Shown one piece after another: positions 26,548-35,069 of a stretch of 53,301 bases of DNA. The stretch is from an uncultured Rikenellaceae bacterium (GTDB taxonomy: Bacteria > Bacteroidota > Bacteroidia > Bacteroidales > Rikenellaceae). The stretch's first letter is position 1, and each line of letters opens with the position of its first letter. The position numbers and the translations under genes were made by a program. Under the pieces are notes generated by a model that saw nothing but the letters and a program-made list of their open reading frames with translations, had not been told where the DNA came from and searched no databases. Where the stretch lies: positions 1 to 53,301 of the forward strand of contig CALVFY010000019.1 in the NCBI GenBank assembly GCA_944326945.1, written 5' to 3'.

Positions 26548-27027
26548 ATGATACAACGTATTCAGACTATTTATCTGTTTGTTTTGACGGCGCTGATGGC
26601 CGCTATGCTGTTCACTCCTATTGCCCGGTTTTTGGGAGGAGAGGAGGAGTTCCGTTTGATGGCTTTCGGGGTGCAGAACATGGGAGATCATAACGCTGCG
26701 TCGTTCTATGTGGTTTCGACGGTTTATATGGGAATATTGATGGGACTGGCTACGGTACTGCCGTTAGTGAATATATTTTTGTACAAATGGCGGTGGCTTC
26801 AGATTCGCCTGTGTATTGTGGAGATCGTGTTTTTGGTGGGTGTACAGATCTATGTGTGCTATTACGTTTTTAAGGCATGGAGCAGTGTGGCAGGCTTCGA
26901 GATCCATTCGGTAAGTTATTCTCTGGTAGATGTTTTCCCTGTGATAGGAATCATACTCGCCTATATGGCTATGCGGGGTATTATTAAAGACGAGACATTG
27001 GTTAAGTCGCTCGATCGGATTCGGTAA
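26548..27027 (+). CDS. DUF4293 membrane protein
   Basis: A 159-residue protein with four predicted membrane helices, beginning MIQRIQTIYLFVLTALMAAM, the signature opening of the DUF4293 family found in Bacteroidota. Function unknown. It starts three bases after the glycosyltransferase stop and ends the operon before a strong terminator. Confidence 0.8.
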   Translation: MIQRIQTIYLFVLTALMAAMLFTPIARFLGGEEEFRLMAFGVQNMGDHNAASFYVVSTVYMGILMGLATVLPLVNIFLYKWRWLQIRLCIVEIVFLVGVQIYVCYYVFKAWSSVAGFEIHSVSYSLVDVFPVIGIILAYMAMRGIIKDETLVKSLDRIR

Positions 27028-27048
27028 ATCCCTGTTGATGCGAAAGAT

Positions 27049-27083
27049 AAGAATCCCCGGTCCAAAACCGGGGATTCTTTTAT
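27049..27083. terminator. Bidirectional terminator between DUF4293 gene and WG-repeat cassette
   Basis: A perfect 12-bp stem (27049-27060 with 27068-27079) with a 7-base loop is followed by T's. It lies between two converging operons and would end both. Confidence 0.85.
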
Positions 27084-27105
27084 GGCAAGGGTGGTTCTGC
27101 CGGTT

Positions 27106-28593
27106 TCAGAGACGTTTTCCCTGAGAGTCTATCCAGAATTGTTCTCCGTTTACCTCCACCAGGGCTTTGCCTTGTTCGAAACTGAATGCATCGTCGAACT
27201 GAAAAGGAATAGCTTCACTGCCGTCTTTCCGCAGATAGCCGTATCGTTCTTCGATTCGGGCCACGATCAGTCCATCGCCAGAGCTGCCCATCCAATCGAA
27301 CTTCATTGGGGTGAGTGGTTGCCCGCACCGATCGAAGATGCCCCATTTGCCGTCGATCATTACTTTGGCGATTCCCGTGACAGGATCCCATTCCAGATCC
27401 TCGCAGATGAAAGGTATAATTGGGTTGCCTTCCCGATCTATCAATGCATAGTTGTCTCCGATCACCACAACGGCTCTTCCCTCGAAGAAATCATAAGCGA
27501 AGTCGTATTCCTGGTCGGTGACGCGTGTACCGTGGCGATCGGTATAGAAATACTTTCCCTGATGTTCAACCCGGACCAGTGTGTCATAAATGCCGCTTTT
27601 CCAGTCGTAGTCCGGAAAGTCGGAAAACGTAGTACTTTTTTCCGGAGATATTTGTTTGAATGCGAGTCCTTTTTCGGGATTTTTTATCTTGGTCAACGGA
27701 GCCAATAATATTTCGTGTAGCTGGCTGTCCTGTAAGGGGCCATAATCGATAAGACCCTTGATCAACAGGTTTAATTTTTGACGTCCTTTCAACTTTCCGT
27801 TGTTGTACCGAATGGCGTTGGCCAGTTCGAGCAACGGTTTGTGATCAGTCTTTTCGACTCGCTGACACAATTTGGGCAAGATTTTTCTCAGGTCATGAAG
27901 CCTGTGAAGAATACTTTGACGCAGTTGGACATAGAGCTGCGGATCACATGAAGCTATATAGAGCACGACAGCCAGATTGGCCAGGGCCAAATTGTCGATT
28001 GCATAGGGTTCCGTAGATTGTCCCGTATCCTCCTCGGAGAGGATGCGTATCCTTTCGAAATTGATCAGCCGCAGACTCTCTCCGTTTATGACTCGGATAT
28101 TGATCAGCCTGATATTGTTATGGGCGATTCCTCTCTCGAACATTCCGCAAGAGAGTTCATATAATGACCGGAGCAGTTTGCGAGGAGTTTCCGCATCGCC
28201 GTTAGTGCTGCATTTGAGTAGAACATCGTCTAATTTTGCCCCGTTGTCTGTTTGCTGAAGCACTACATCGCGATAGGAACCTACTCCTATTTCATTGAAG
28301 ACCAGCATTTCTCGGTCTATGTAGCGGGATGGAGCCAGATAGGGGCATTGTTGAACGGCAGGATGAGCGATTATCATGCGGACTCGATTGCGCAGCAACA
28401 GAGAATCATTCAGGAAGCAGATCAATCGATAATTTTCCCCTTTCCATTCTACTTCGAATTTCACGGTGTTCTCCGAGGCGGTGAACAGCGGTGCGTTGTT
28501 CTGACCGCGTCGGACAAAGATCCCATCCAGGGATTTGAAACATCCCTGAGGATTGAGCATACTCTCCAGATAGTTTATCAGATTGGTCGGCAT
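27106..28593 (-). CDS. WG-repeat protein with degenerate (pseudo)kinase domain
   Basis: The N-terminal about 300 residues align by eye with the kinase encoded two genes upstream, but every catalytic landmark is changed. The ATP lysine position reads RLICF. The catalytic loop is HNNIRLINI (158-166) in place of HGDLKPENI, so Asp is now Asn160. The metal-binding motif is LINFERI, with Asn178 in place of Asp. This points to a pseudokinase. The C-terminal about 160 residues hold WG-type repeats (KYFYTDRHG, NYALIDREG, KWGIFDRCG, RYGYLRKDG, QFWIDSQG), which are likely binding surfaces. No signal peptide or membrane helix is seen, so it is cytosolic. It follows the vWA gene by five bases and is the last gene of the cassette. 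Confidence 0.75.
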   Translation of the reverse strand: MPTNLINYLESMLNPQGCFKSLDGIFVRRGQNNAPLFTASENTVKFEVEWKGENYRLICFLNDSLLLRNRVRMIIAHPAVQQCPYLAPSRYIDREMLVFNEIGVGSYRDVVLQQTDNGAKLDDVLLKCSTNGDAETPRKLLRSLYELSCGMFERGIAHNNIRLINIRVINGESLRLINFERIRILSEEDTGQSTEPYAIDNLALANLAVVLYIASCDPQLYVQLRQSILHRLHDLRKILPKLCQRVEKTDHKPLLELANAIRYNNGKLKGRQKLNLLIKGLIDYGPLQDSQLHEILLAPLTKIKNPEKGLAFKQISPEKSTTFSDFPDYDWKSGIYDTLVRVEHQGKYFYTDRHGTRVTDQEYDFAYDFFEGRAVVVIGDNYALIDREGNPIIPFICEDLEWDPVTGIAKVMIDGKWGIFDRCGQPLTPMKFDWMGSSGDGLIVARIEERYGYLRKDGSEAIPFQFDDAFSFEQGKALVEVNGEQFWIDSQGKRL

Positions 28594-28598
28594 GGAGT

Positions 28599-29456
28599 TT
28601 ATTGGATTAGATTGACGCTGAGCGATCCGATGTTCATCATGGCGATCAGATGGGTGATGGAGGTATTGTAGCTCATGCCCCGAAACGGAGGGGCGATGGA
28701 ATCGTCCCGTATTTGAAATATATTTTCGTTGTAAGTCGAGGGCATTGTGCTGGACATGTCGTAGAGCAATTGGGCGTATTTGTCCTGAGGTACTTCTCCT
28801 TTCGAGGCGGGGAAGATTACCGGGGAACTGTTGTCGTGAGAAGATATGTGGATATTGAGCAGGAGAACATTCCCATCGTCGGTATGCAGATTTTGGATCT
28901 TTTCCGAGATATCCAACAGATTTGCGGGATCTCCGTCCGAAGCCTCTCCGTCCGTGATGTTGAAAATGGTTATCGGGTAGGAGTGCCTGTTATGGATTTT
29001 GCGACACCAACGTTCGGCCAGATCGTAGGCAGACAACAGTGCGGCATACATAGGCGTGCTTCCTTCGGCTTTGGGTGTGATCCAATATCGTTGTTCGATG
29101 GTAGTGATGAGGCTTTCTCCATTAGGGAGTATTCTTTCGCGGGAGATCTTGCGTTTAGGACACTCCATTTGTACCAGTTGAGACGCGCGGACGAATTGGC
29201 TGTTGTCGCTGAGCAGAGAGGTGGCCTTGTCTCCGGAATAACCGATGACTGCAATGTCGAAATAATCTCTGACGCCGTCTTCCCGGCAGGATCGGAGGAT
29301 AAGCTCGCTGATCAGCCGATTGGTGACCAGTGCCACGGAATCGGCCTTGGTCATTTTTATGGAGTTGAACATGACCCGCTCTTCCATCGAACCGGATTGA
29401 TCGATCAAGATGATGAATGCCGTAGGGTTGAGGCGAGTTATTCTGGCAGAATACAT
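28599..29456 (-). CDS. von Willebrand factor A domain protein (TerY-like)
   Basis: A 285-residue cytosolic vWA protein. The metal-ion-dependent adhesion site is complete: DQSGS (Asp19, Ser21, Ser23), Thr134 in the GSTPM loop and Asp169 in NITDGEASDGD. FIILIDQSGSMEERV opens the first strand as in TerY and other bacterial vWA proteins. There is no signal peptide or membrane helix. It is sandwiched between an intact kinase-WG gene (38 bases upstream) and a pseudokinase-WG gene (five bases downstream), so the three products probably act together. The vWA fold usually binds a partner protein through its metal ion. Confidence 0.85.
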   Translation of the reverse strand: MYSARITRLNPTAFIILIDQSGSMEERVMFNSIKMTKADSVALVTNRLISELILRSCREDGVRDYFDIAVIGYSGDKATSLLSDNSQFVRASQLVQMECPKRKISRERILPNGESLITTIEQRYWITPKAEGSTPMYAALLSAYDLAERWCRKIHNRHSYPITIFNITDGEASDGDPANLLDISEKIQNLHTDDGNVLLLNIHISSHDNSSPVIFPASKGEVPQDKYAQLLYDMSSTMPSTYNENIFQIRDDSIAPPFRGMSYNTSITHLIAMMNIGSLSVNLIQ

Positions 29457-29494
29457 AGTTTGTATGTTTTTTAACTCGTTAAAGATAACGCTTT

Positions 29495-30898
29495 TTATCC
29501 TATAACATATAAACTACGACCCGATTTGTCTATTTGATATATTTTTGTCTCTTTTTGGACCTTGGCTTTCCCGTCTCTGAAACTGATGGCGTATTCGAAT
29601 TGAGGGGAGATGATCCATTCTCCGTTACGGTCGATATATCCGTAGAGTCCGTTTTCTTTTGCTACGGCCATGCCTTCACGCAGGGCACTGGCGATTTCGA
29701 AAAGAGGCGGAACGATTTCTGTCCCTCGGGTGTCGATGTAGCCCCACAATCCGTTACGTTTGACTGCGGCCCGGCCTTCGTGGAATGATTGTACACATTC
29801 GTATCGATCACAATTGATTCGTACATGGCCGCGTGTATCTATGAATTGCCATTTGCCGCTTATTCGGACGGCGGCTAAACCTTCCCGAAACTCTGTGGCG
29901 TCTTCGAATATCGGTTCGATGATTGTCTGGCCGGTTATGTCGTTGTATCCCCACTTGCCACTTTTTCTGAAGAGGAAAAGTTGACTGAGAGATGCTGTGT
30001 CGTGTGCCGGATAAGGTAATAAGCTGTCGATATTGTCGATGACCGGAACCGGTGATTTCAGCGCTCTGGTCATGCGGATCAGTGCGAGATCTCCTGTTTC
30101 GATTGCGATTCTGATGACTTCTTCATAGGCAGGACTGTCTTCTGTCAAAATCTCTGCCGGAGAGAAGATAATGTTGTCCGAGTCGTTGAATCTGTGATAG
30201 AGTGCCGGATCGAGAGCCAAAGCATGAAGACTGGCAGAGATCAACACGATGGAATAGTCATCGATGTGTTTGTTGAACATCGAGGTGTCACGTAGAGGGT
30301 GTTGATAGTTGAGCGTACCCACTTCCGAAGTCTGTTTGCCGGCCAGTGAAGGGATAAACATGGCGTCGCAGTCGATCAGGACTAACGTTCCGTCGTTGCG
30401 TACGATAATGTTTTCCGGTTTCAGATCGCCGTGAGCCCACTCCTGACCGAGCAGCGTGAGAGCCAGCGTGTCGAACCGTTCGGCCAGCGACTGCAATAGT
30501 GTACGGTCATTGCGTTGCACGGCATACCGGATCATGCGATCGAGACTTTCGCCCTCCACCCATTCCGAGACCGTGACATCGTAATAACAGCCGCATTCGC
30601 AATGGTCATACACATATAATTCCTTGCGCAATCGACGAATCCCTGACGCCAAAAGCGGTGAGGGATGATTTTCGATATAGTCGTAGATCTGATCCGCAAA
30701 GCGACTCTGTTTGATATAGCATTTGAGGGCCAATGCGGAACCATCTCCCTCCATACGGAACACGGCAGCATTATTTCCTGAACGGACACTTATCTCACCG
30801 TACATGTCGCGTTCAGCTTCGAATCCTTTCAGTGTACGGAACAGTCCGAATGGGTGGCTGAGGCTGTCGACATATTGTCCGATGGTAGGGAGTTTCAC
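29495..30898 (-). CDS. Serine/threonine-type protein kinase with C-terminal WG repeats
   Basis: The kinase fold occupies residues 35-300. The ATP lysine is Lys59 (ALALKCY). The catalytic loop is HGDLKPENI, with Asp158 and Asn163. The DFG equivalent is LIDCDAMF with Asp176, and EVGTLNYQHPLRD follows as in the bacterial kinases linked with vWA proteins. The glycine loop is replaced by SGNNAAVFRME. Five WG-type repeats follow, at 315 (KWGYND), 349 (KWQFID), 384 (LWGYID), 418 (LYGYID) and 453 (IYQIDK). The start is GTG at 30898, 11 bases after the stop of the aroF/chorismate mutase gene; no promoter or terminator is seen between them. The substrate is unknown; its pseudokinase paralogue or the vWA protein is a natural candidate. 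Confidence 0.85.
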   Translation of the reverse strand: MKLPTIGQYVDSLSHPFGLFRTLKGFEAERDMYGEISVRSGNNAAVFRMEGDGSALALKCYIKQSRFADQIYDYIENHPSPLLASGIRRLRKELYVYDHCECGCYYDVTVSEWVEGESLDRMIRYAVQRNDRTLLQSLAERFDTLALTLLGQEWAHGDLKPENIIVRNDGTLVLIDCDAMFIPSLAGKQTSEVGTLNYQHPLRDTSMFNKHIDDYSIVLISASLHALALDPALYHRFNDSDNIIFSPAEILTEDSPAYEEVIRIAIETGDLALIRMTRALKSPVPVIDNIDSLLPYPAHDTASLSQLFLFRKSGKWGYNDITGQTIIEPIFEDATEFREGLAAVRISGKWQFIDTRGHVRINCDRYECVQSFHEGRAAVKRNGLWGYIDTRGTEIVPPLFEIASALREGMAVAKENGLYGYIDRNGEWIISPQFEYAISFRDGKAKVQKETKIYQIDKSGRSLYVIG

Positions 30899-30909
30899 GG
30901 GGAGTGGGT

Positions 30910-31989
30910 TTATTCGTATTTGTTCATCACTTCGTTCTGACGATTGATGCTCTCGATGTGGATTGCTTCGAGTACAGTCTTCAGAAATTCCTCGCTCAAT
31001 CCCAATTTGGGAGCTTGAGAAGTGACCTTCTCCACGATACTCGACCAGCGTCCTCCCTGGAGGATAGCCACATTATTCTCTTTTTTCACTTCTCCGATCT
31101 TTTCTGCCACTTTCATCCGGCGACTCAACAGATCGAACACTTCCGAGTCGATTTGGTCGATCTGGTCGCGCAGATCGGAGAGCGCTTTTACGAATTCCGG
31201 ATTATCGGTGCTGTCGGCTCGCCAATTGATGCTGCGGATCATCTTTTCGAAATCAGGCGGGGTGAGCTGTTGCGAGGCATCGCTCCATGCCTTGTCCGGA
31301 CAGATATGGCTCTCCACGATCAGTCCGTCGAACCGCAGATCGGCCGCTTTTTGCGAGACTTCCAGCAGATGGGTCCTGTTGCCGCAGATGTGCGAGGGAT
31401 CGCAGATCATCTTCATTTCCGGGAACCGGTTACGCATTTCAATCGCCAGATGCCACATGGGTGCATTGCGGTATTCGCTGTGTCCGAAGTACGAGAATCC
31501 GCGGTGAATCAATCCGATATGAGCCATCGGTATTCCGACATTTGCCAGACGGGCCACGGCACCGGCCCATAGTTCAAGATCGGGGTTCATGGGATTCTTC
31601 ACCAGCACGGTCACGTTTGAACCGCGCAAGGCATCGGCTACTTCCTGTACGCTGAACGGATTTCCTGTGGTACGGGCTCCGAGCCACACCAGGTCGGCGC
31701 CGAATTCGAGGGCACTCTCCACGTGTTTGGCGTTGGCCACCTCCACACCGAAAGGCAGGCCGGTCTGTTCTTTGGCCCGGGCCATCCACGACAGGCCCAC
31801 CAGACCGATCCCTTCGAAGGTGCCCGGCCGAGTCCTGGGTTTCCAGATGCCGGCCCTCAGTACATCGACCAGGCCTGTAGCAGCCAGTTGGATACAGGTA
31901 TCGAGTGTTTGCTGCTCCGTTTCCGCACTGCACGGACCGGAGATAATCAGCGGACGTTTTCTATTTTCGAGAGAGAAATTTGTTTTCAT
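30910..31989 (-). CDS. Bifunctional DAHP synthase / chorismate mutase
   Basis: The N-terminal about 265 residues are a DAHP synthase of the KDO8P-synthase-like (type I-beta) group, with LIISGPCSAE, RAGIWKPRTRPGTFEG, LVKNPMNPD and MICDPSHICGN. It condenses PEP and erythrose-4-phosphate. The C-terminal about 90 residues are an AroQ-type chorismate mutase (LRDQIDQIDSEVFDLLSRRM, VAEKIGEVKKENN), which turns chorismate into prephenate. The fusion lets the product branch regulate the first step. ATG at 31989 is preferred to an upstream in-frame TTG. It is the fourth gene of the aromatic operon, 19 bases after tyrA. Confidence 0.94.
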   Translation of the reverse strand: MKTNFSLENRKRPLIISGPCSAETEQQTLDTCIQLAATGLVDVLRAGIWKPRTRPGTFEGIGLVGLSWMARAKEQTGLPFGVEVANAKHVESALEFGADLVWLGARTTGNPFSVQEVADALRGSNVTVLVKNPMNPDLELWAGAVARLANVGIPMAHIGLIHRGFSYFGHSEYRNAPMWHLAIEMRNRFPEMKMICDPSHICGNRTHLLEVSQKAADLRFDGLIVESHICPDKAWSDASQQLTPPDFEKMIRSINWRADSTDNPEFVKALSDLRDQIDQIDSEVFDLLSRRMKVAEKIGEVKKENNVAILQGGRWSSIVEKVTSQAPKLGLSEEFLKTVLEAIHIESINRQNEVMNKYE

Positions 31990-32008
31990 CGGATGCAAAG
32001 TTATTTAA

Positions 32009-32851
32009 TTATTTGAGAATCCGTTTGATTGTATTGGCTTTTTCCATGGCTGTTGTCAAACCTTTCACGTCGTCACGCTCAATCATTCGCCGGAAGATTT
32101 GCAGCTGATGAATATGCTCACGCAATACGTCGAGGATGTTGTATTTGTTTTGCAGGAGGATCGGGACCCACATACGGGCCGAACTTTTGGCCAGACGTAC
32201 CGTACTTTCGAAACCTCCGCCGGCCAGATCGAAGATATGCTCCTCTTCCCGTTCCTTTTCCAGAACGGTGAGGGCCAGTGCAAACGAAGTGATGTGCGAG
32301 ATGTGTGATACATAGGCCGAGTGCAGATCCTGGTCTTCGGCAGCCATATAGACGATAGGCATTCCGATTGTTGAGTAGATGTTTTCGACCAGTTTCAGTG
32401 CATCGGGATCGCTCTGTTCCCGATTGCAAATGACCACTGTACGTCCGGTGAAGGCCCCTTTGACGGCAGCTTCCGGACCGCTGTATTCCGTACCCCACAT
32501 GGGATGGGTGGCCACGAAACGTCCCCGATTGGGATGACGGTCGATCACCTCGCATAGCTCTGTCTTGATTGAGCCCATATCCATCACCACTTGCCGTTCG
32601 TTTACTTTATTGAGTAATTTTACGGCCAGCAGGGGGATGGTATCCACGGGGGTAGCCAACACGATCAGGTCTGTGCCGGCCACAGCCTCGTCCAGGGTGA
32701 CGATTCGGTCGACCAATCCCAATTCCAGGGCTTTATTCTGGTTTTGTTCCGATTTGTCTATTCCCCATACTTCGTCGCTCAATCCGTGCTCCTTCAGGCT
32801 CAGAGCGAAAGAGCCTCCGATCAATCCGATACCTATAATTGCTGTTTTCAT
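32009..32851 (-). CDS. tyrA: Prephenate dehydrogenase
   Basis: The enzyme oxidises and decarboxylates prephenate to 4-hydroxyphenylpyruvate for tyrosine. It opens with the NAD-binding Rossmann motif MKTAIIGIGLIGGSFAL (GxGxxG at 7-12). The substrate-binding THPMWGTEYSGP and the helical C-terminal dimer region (SHISHITSFALALTV) follow. The protein has 280 residues from the ATG at 32851. A longer ORF starting at 33283 only reads the preceding aminotransferase gene in another frame. The start overlaps the aminotransferase stop by four bases. No ACT domain is present. Confidence 0.94.
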   Translation of the reverse strand: MKTAIIGIGLIGGSFALSLKEHGLSDEVWGIDKSEQNQNKALELGLVDRIVTLDEAVAGTDLIVLATPVDTIPLLAVKLLNKVNERQVVMDMGSIKTELCEVIDRHPNRGRFVATHPMWGTEYSGPEAAVKGAFTGRTVVICNREQSDPDALKLVENIYSTIGMPIVYMAAEDQDLHSAYVSHISHITSFALALTVLEKEREEEHIFDLAGGGFESTVRLAKSSARMWVPILLQNKYNILDVLREHIHQLQIFRRMIERDDVKGLTTAMEKANTIKRILK

Positions 32852-34029
32852 TTCAGACCTTTTTTGATTTTTTCGATAGCTGCCCGTAGTGTCTCGGCCG
32901 TGGCACAGAGACTGATGCGGATGTAGCGGTTGCCTTCGCTGCCGAAGATGCCGCCCGGTGTGACGAATACCCCGCAATCGTAGAGTACCCGGTCCGAGAA
33001 GGCGTAACAGTCGCCCTCGAAATCTTCGGGCAGCGAGGCCCAGACGAAGAGGCCGGCCTGTCCTTTGCGGTAGGTGCATCCCAGTGTGTCGAGCAGTTCG
33101 TACCCCAATGCCTCGCGAGAGTAGTAGAGTTCGTTCAGCGAACGGTACCAGTCGTCGCCCAGCGAGAGGGCCGTAGCTGCAGCCGCCTGCATCGGATAGA
33201 ACATACCCGAATCCATATTGCTTTTGAAACGGATCACTTCGTTGAGTCGTTCGGCACTTCCCCCGATCATTCCGATACGCCATCCGGCCATGTTGTGACT
33301 TTTGCTCAGCGAGTTGAGCTCCAGAGCCACCTCTTTGGCTTCCGGCACCGAGAGCAGACTCAACGGACGGTCGTTACGTACGAAACTATACGGATTGTCG
33401 TGTAGCAGCAATATGTTGTGTTTGCGGGCGAAATCTACCAGTCGAGCGAATAGCTCCGGGGTGGCATGGGTTCCGGTCGGCATCTGCGGATAGTTGACGA
33501 TCATCATCTTCACGCCTTCCAGTCCGTTGGCCTCGATCTGATCGAAGTCGGGCAACCAATCGTTTTCAGCCGTCAGCCGATAGTCCACACAGACTCCCCC
33601 GGCGATGGTGGCGGCAGAACGATAGGTCGGATACCCGGGATTGGGAATCAATACACGGTCGCCCGGATTGAGATAGGCCATACAGACATGCATGACACCC
33701 TCTTTCGAACCGATCAGGGGCAGGATTTCGGTTTCGGGATCGAGTTTGACGCCGTAACGAGTATCATACCACTCCGAAAAGGCACGTCGCAGGATAGCAG
33801 CTCCTTTGTAAGGTTGATAGGCGTGGGTGTCCGGACGAGCGGCTTCGGCAGCCAGACGTTCCACCACCGAGGGGTGGGGTGGTTGGTCGGGACTTCCCAC
33901 GCCCAGACTGATGACGGGAGTACCCGCCGCCCGCATTTGATCTATTTCGCGCAGTTTCTTCGAGAAATAGTATTCACCTACTCCTGAGAGCCTTTCGGCA
34001 ACCTCGATTTGCAAACCTTTTTCGTTCAT
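32848..34029 (-). CDS. PLP-dependent aminotransferase (class I/II), probably aromatic
   Basis: A fold-type I aminotransferase of 393 residues. It has LGVGSPDQPPHP, the NPGYPTY segment, the HDNPYSF block with the PLP-ring Asp, and the Schiff-base lysine Lys243 in NSLSKSHNMAGWRIGM, with Arg251 next to it. Between pheA and tyrA it most likely transaminates phenylpyruvate and 4-hydroxyphenylpyruvate to Phe and Tyr. Aspartate or LL-DAP use cannot be excluded by sequence. It starts 27 bases after pheA and overlaps tyrA by four bases. Confidence 0.9.
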   Translation of the reverse strand: MNEKGLQIEVAERLSGVGEYYFSKKLREIDQMRAAGTPVISLGVGSPDQPPHPSVVERLAAEAARPDTHAYQPYKGAAILRRAFSEWYDTRYGVKLDPETEILPLIGSKEGVMHVCMAYLNPGDRVLIPNPGYPTYRSAATIAGGVCVDYRLTAENDWLPDFDQIEANGLEGVKMMIVNYPQMPTGTHATPELFARLVDFARKHNILLLHDNPYSFVRNDRPLSLLSVPEAKEVALELNSLSKSHNMAGWRIGMIGGSAERLNEVIRFKSNMDSGMFYPMQAAAATALSLGDDWYRSLNELYYSREALGYELLDTLGCTYRKGQAGLFVWASLPEDFEGDCYAFSDRVLYDCGVFVTPGGIFGSEGNRYIRISLCATAETLRAAIEKIKKGLK

Positions 34030-34056
34030 ATTGTTTTGGCTTTTTGAATGTTCAGA

Positions 34057-34875
34057 TTAAATGTTTTCTCCTTTCTTATATACGCCGTAGACGTAGATTT
34101 CTTCAGCTACCCGACGCATTTTTTCGATCGTATAATTGAAATCCCCCAACGATTCGAATTCCATATCGATGTGAAACAGGTAGTGCCAGGGTTCGCTGGG
34201 AATGGGATAGGATTGGAGTTTGCTCATGTTGATTCCCGAATCTTCCATCTGGCGTAATACACGCAGCAGGGAACCCCTCTGATGATCGGTTTTGATATAG
34301 AGCGAGGCTTTATTGGCCCCTTCGGGTACCAGATGGTCCGTCTGTTTGAGAATCATGAATCGTGTGTAATTGTTTTTTATGGTGTGGATATCGGGTGCGA
34401 TGACCTTCAGACCGAACAATTCTGCTGCCAGTGTACTGGCTATTCCTGCCACGTTTTTCAATTGCTTCTCGGCGATGATCCGGGCACTGAGGGCCGTATC
34501 CTCTGTCTCCACCAGTCTCCATCCTTTGGGGTCGAGGTAGTCCATGCATTGGAGCAGAGCCATCGGATGGGAGTGAACTTCGTGGATATCCTCCATTTCC
34601 GTATCGGGCAACACCAGCAGGTTTTGCCGGATCAACAGATAGGCTTCGCCGGCCACCTGTAGCCGACTGTTCTGAAGAATGCTGTAGTTGGAGATGATAC
34701 TTCCTGCAATGGAGTTCTCGATGGCCATGACTCCGTAGTCAACTTCACCTCGCTCCACCTGATGGGCCACTTCGCGAAAGGTGGCACAAGGGACGGTCTC
34801 TATGTTGTTCCCGAAATAGTGGCGGGCTACAATCTGATGGAAGCAACCTTCATATCCTTGGATGGCGACTCTCAT
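34057..34875 (-). CDS. pheA: Prephenate dehydratase
   Basis: The enzyme makes phenylpyruvate from prephenate. The start MRVAIQGYEGCFHQIVA, the IENSIAGSIISNYSIL block and the catalytic NNYTRFMIL (TRF) motif identify it. The C-terminus is an ACT domain (about 192-265) for allosteric feedback. Its GALV and ESRP motifs are altered here to GSLL and QSYP, so Phe binding may differ from the E. coli enzyme. At 272 residues it is a monofunctional dehydratase. ATG at 34875 is chosen; the frame from 34935 runs through the attenuator hairpin and has no family similarity there. Confidence 0.94.
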   Translation of the reverse strand: MRVAIQGYEGCFHQIVARHYFGNNIETVPCATFREVAHQVERGEVDYGVMAIENSIAGSIISNYSILQNSRLQVAGEAYLLIRQNLLVLPDTEMEDIHEVHSHPMALLQCMDYLDPKGWRLVETEDTALSARIIAEKQLKNVAGIASTLAAELFGLKVIAPDIHTIKNNYTRFMILKQTDHLVPEGANKASLYIKTDHQRGSLLRVLRQMEDSGINMSKLQSYPIPSEPWHYLFHIDMEFESLGDFNYTIEKMRRVAEEIYVYGVYKKGENI

Positions 34876-34898
34876 GGTTATAAATCTTTTTTTAAGCA

Positions 34899-34931
34899 AA
34901 AATCCCGGTCTCTGATTGAGATCGGGATTTT
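34899..34931 (-). terminator. Attenuator terminator in the pheA leader
   Basis: On the minus strand a 14-bp stem (34918-34931 with 34899-34912, one G-U pair, loop of five) ends in GGGAUUUUU, a short U-run, just before pheA. A terminator between the leader peptide and the first structural gene is the core of transcription attenuation. Its 5' arm can alternatively pair with leader bases 34973-34981. Confidence 0.8.
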
Positions 34932-34956
34932 CCATATACGTTAATTATTTTCAATG

Positions 34957-35043
34957 CTACGCCGGCATACGCAAAACCCCGTCTACTCTGTTGGTAAAGT
35001 AGAAGTAATAAAAGAATGCGTAAAACGGCGAAAATTTCTTCAT
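34957..35043 (-). CDS. Phe/Tyr-rich leader peptide of the aromatic operon
   Basis: A 28-codon ORF starting with ATG at 35043 and ending with TAG at 34957-34959. Residues 4-16 read FSPFYAFFYYFYF, so the peptide has six Phe and four Tyr in 13 positions. It sits downstream of a -7 element (35070-35077) and upstream of the attenuator hairpin and pheA, exactly as leader peptides of phe operons do. Codons 21-24 contain CGGGGUUUU, which can pair with AAAAUCCCG of the terminator 5' arm. Ribosomes stalled on Phe or Tyr codons would leave that stretch free and so prevent termination; ribosomes reaching the stop codon would cover it. The peptide itself probably has no other function. Confidence 0.88.
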   Translation of the reverse strand: MKKFSPFYAFFYYFYFTNRVDGVLRMPA

Positions 35044-35069
35044 GGTTCTGTTGTCTTTAGTCGACTGTG

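Noticed and set aside
32852..33283. N-terminal extension of tyrA by 144 codons
   Set aside because: It reads the aminotransferase coding sequence in another frame; the Rossmann motif begins right at the internal Met at 32851.
34876..35043. T-box riboswitch before pheA
   Set aside because: No T-box sequence or specifier-loop architecture was seen; the leader ORF and hairpins explain the region better.
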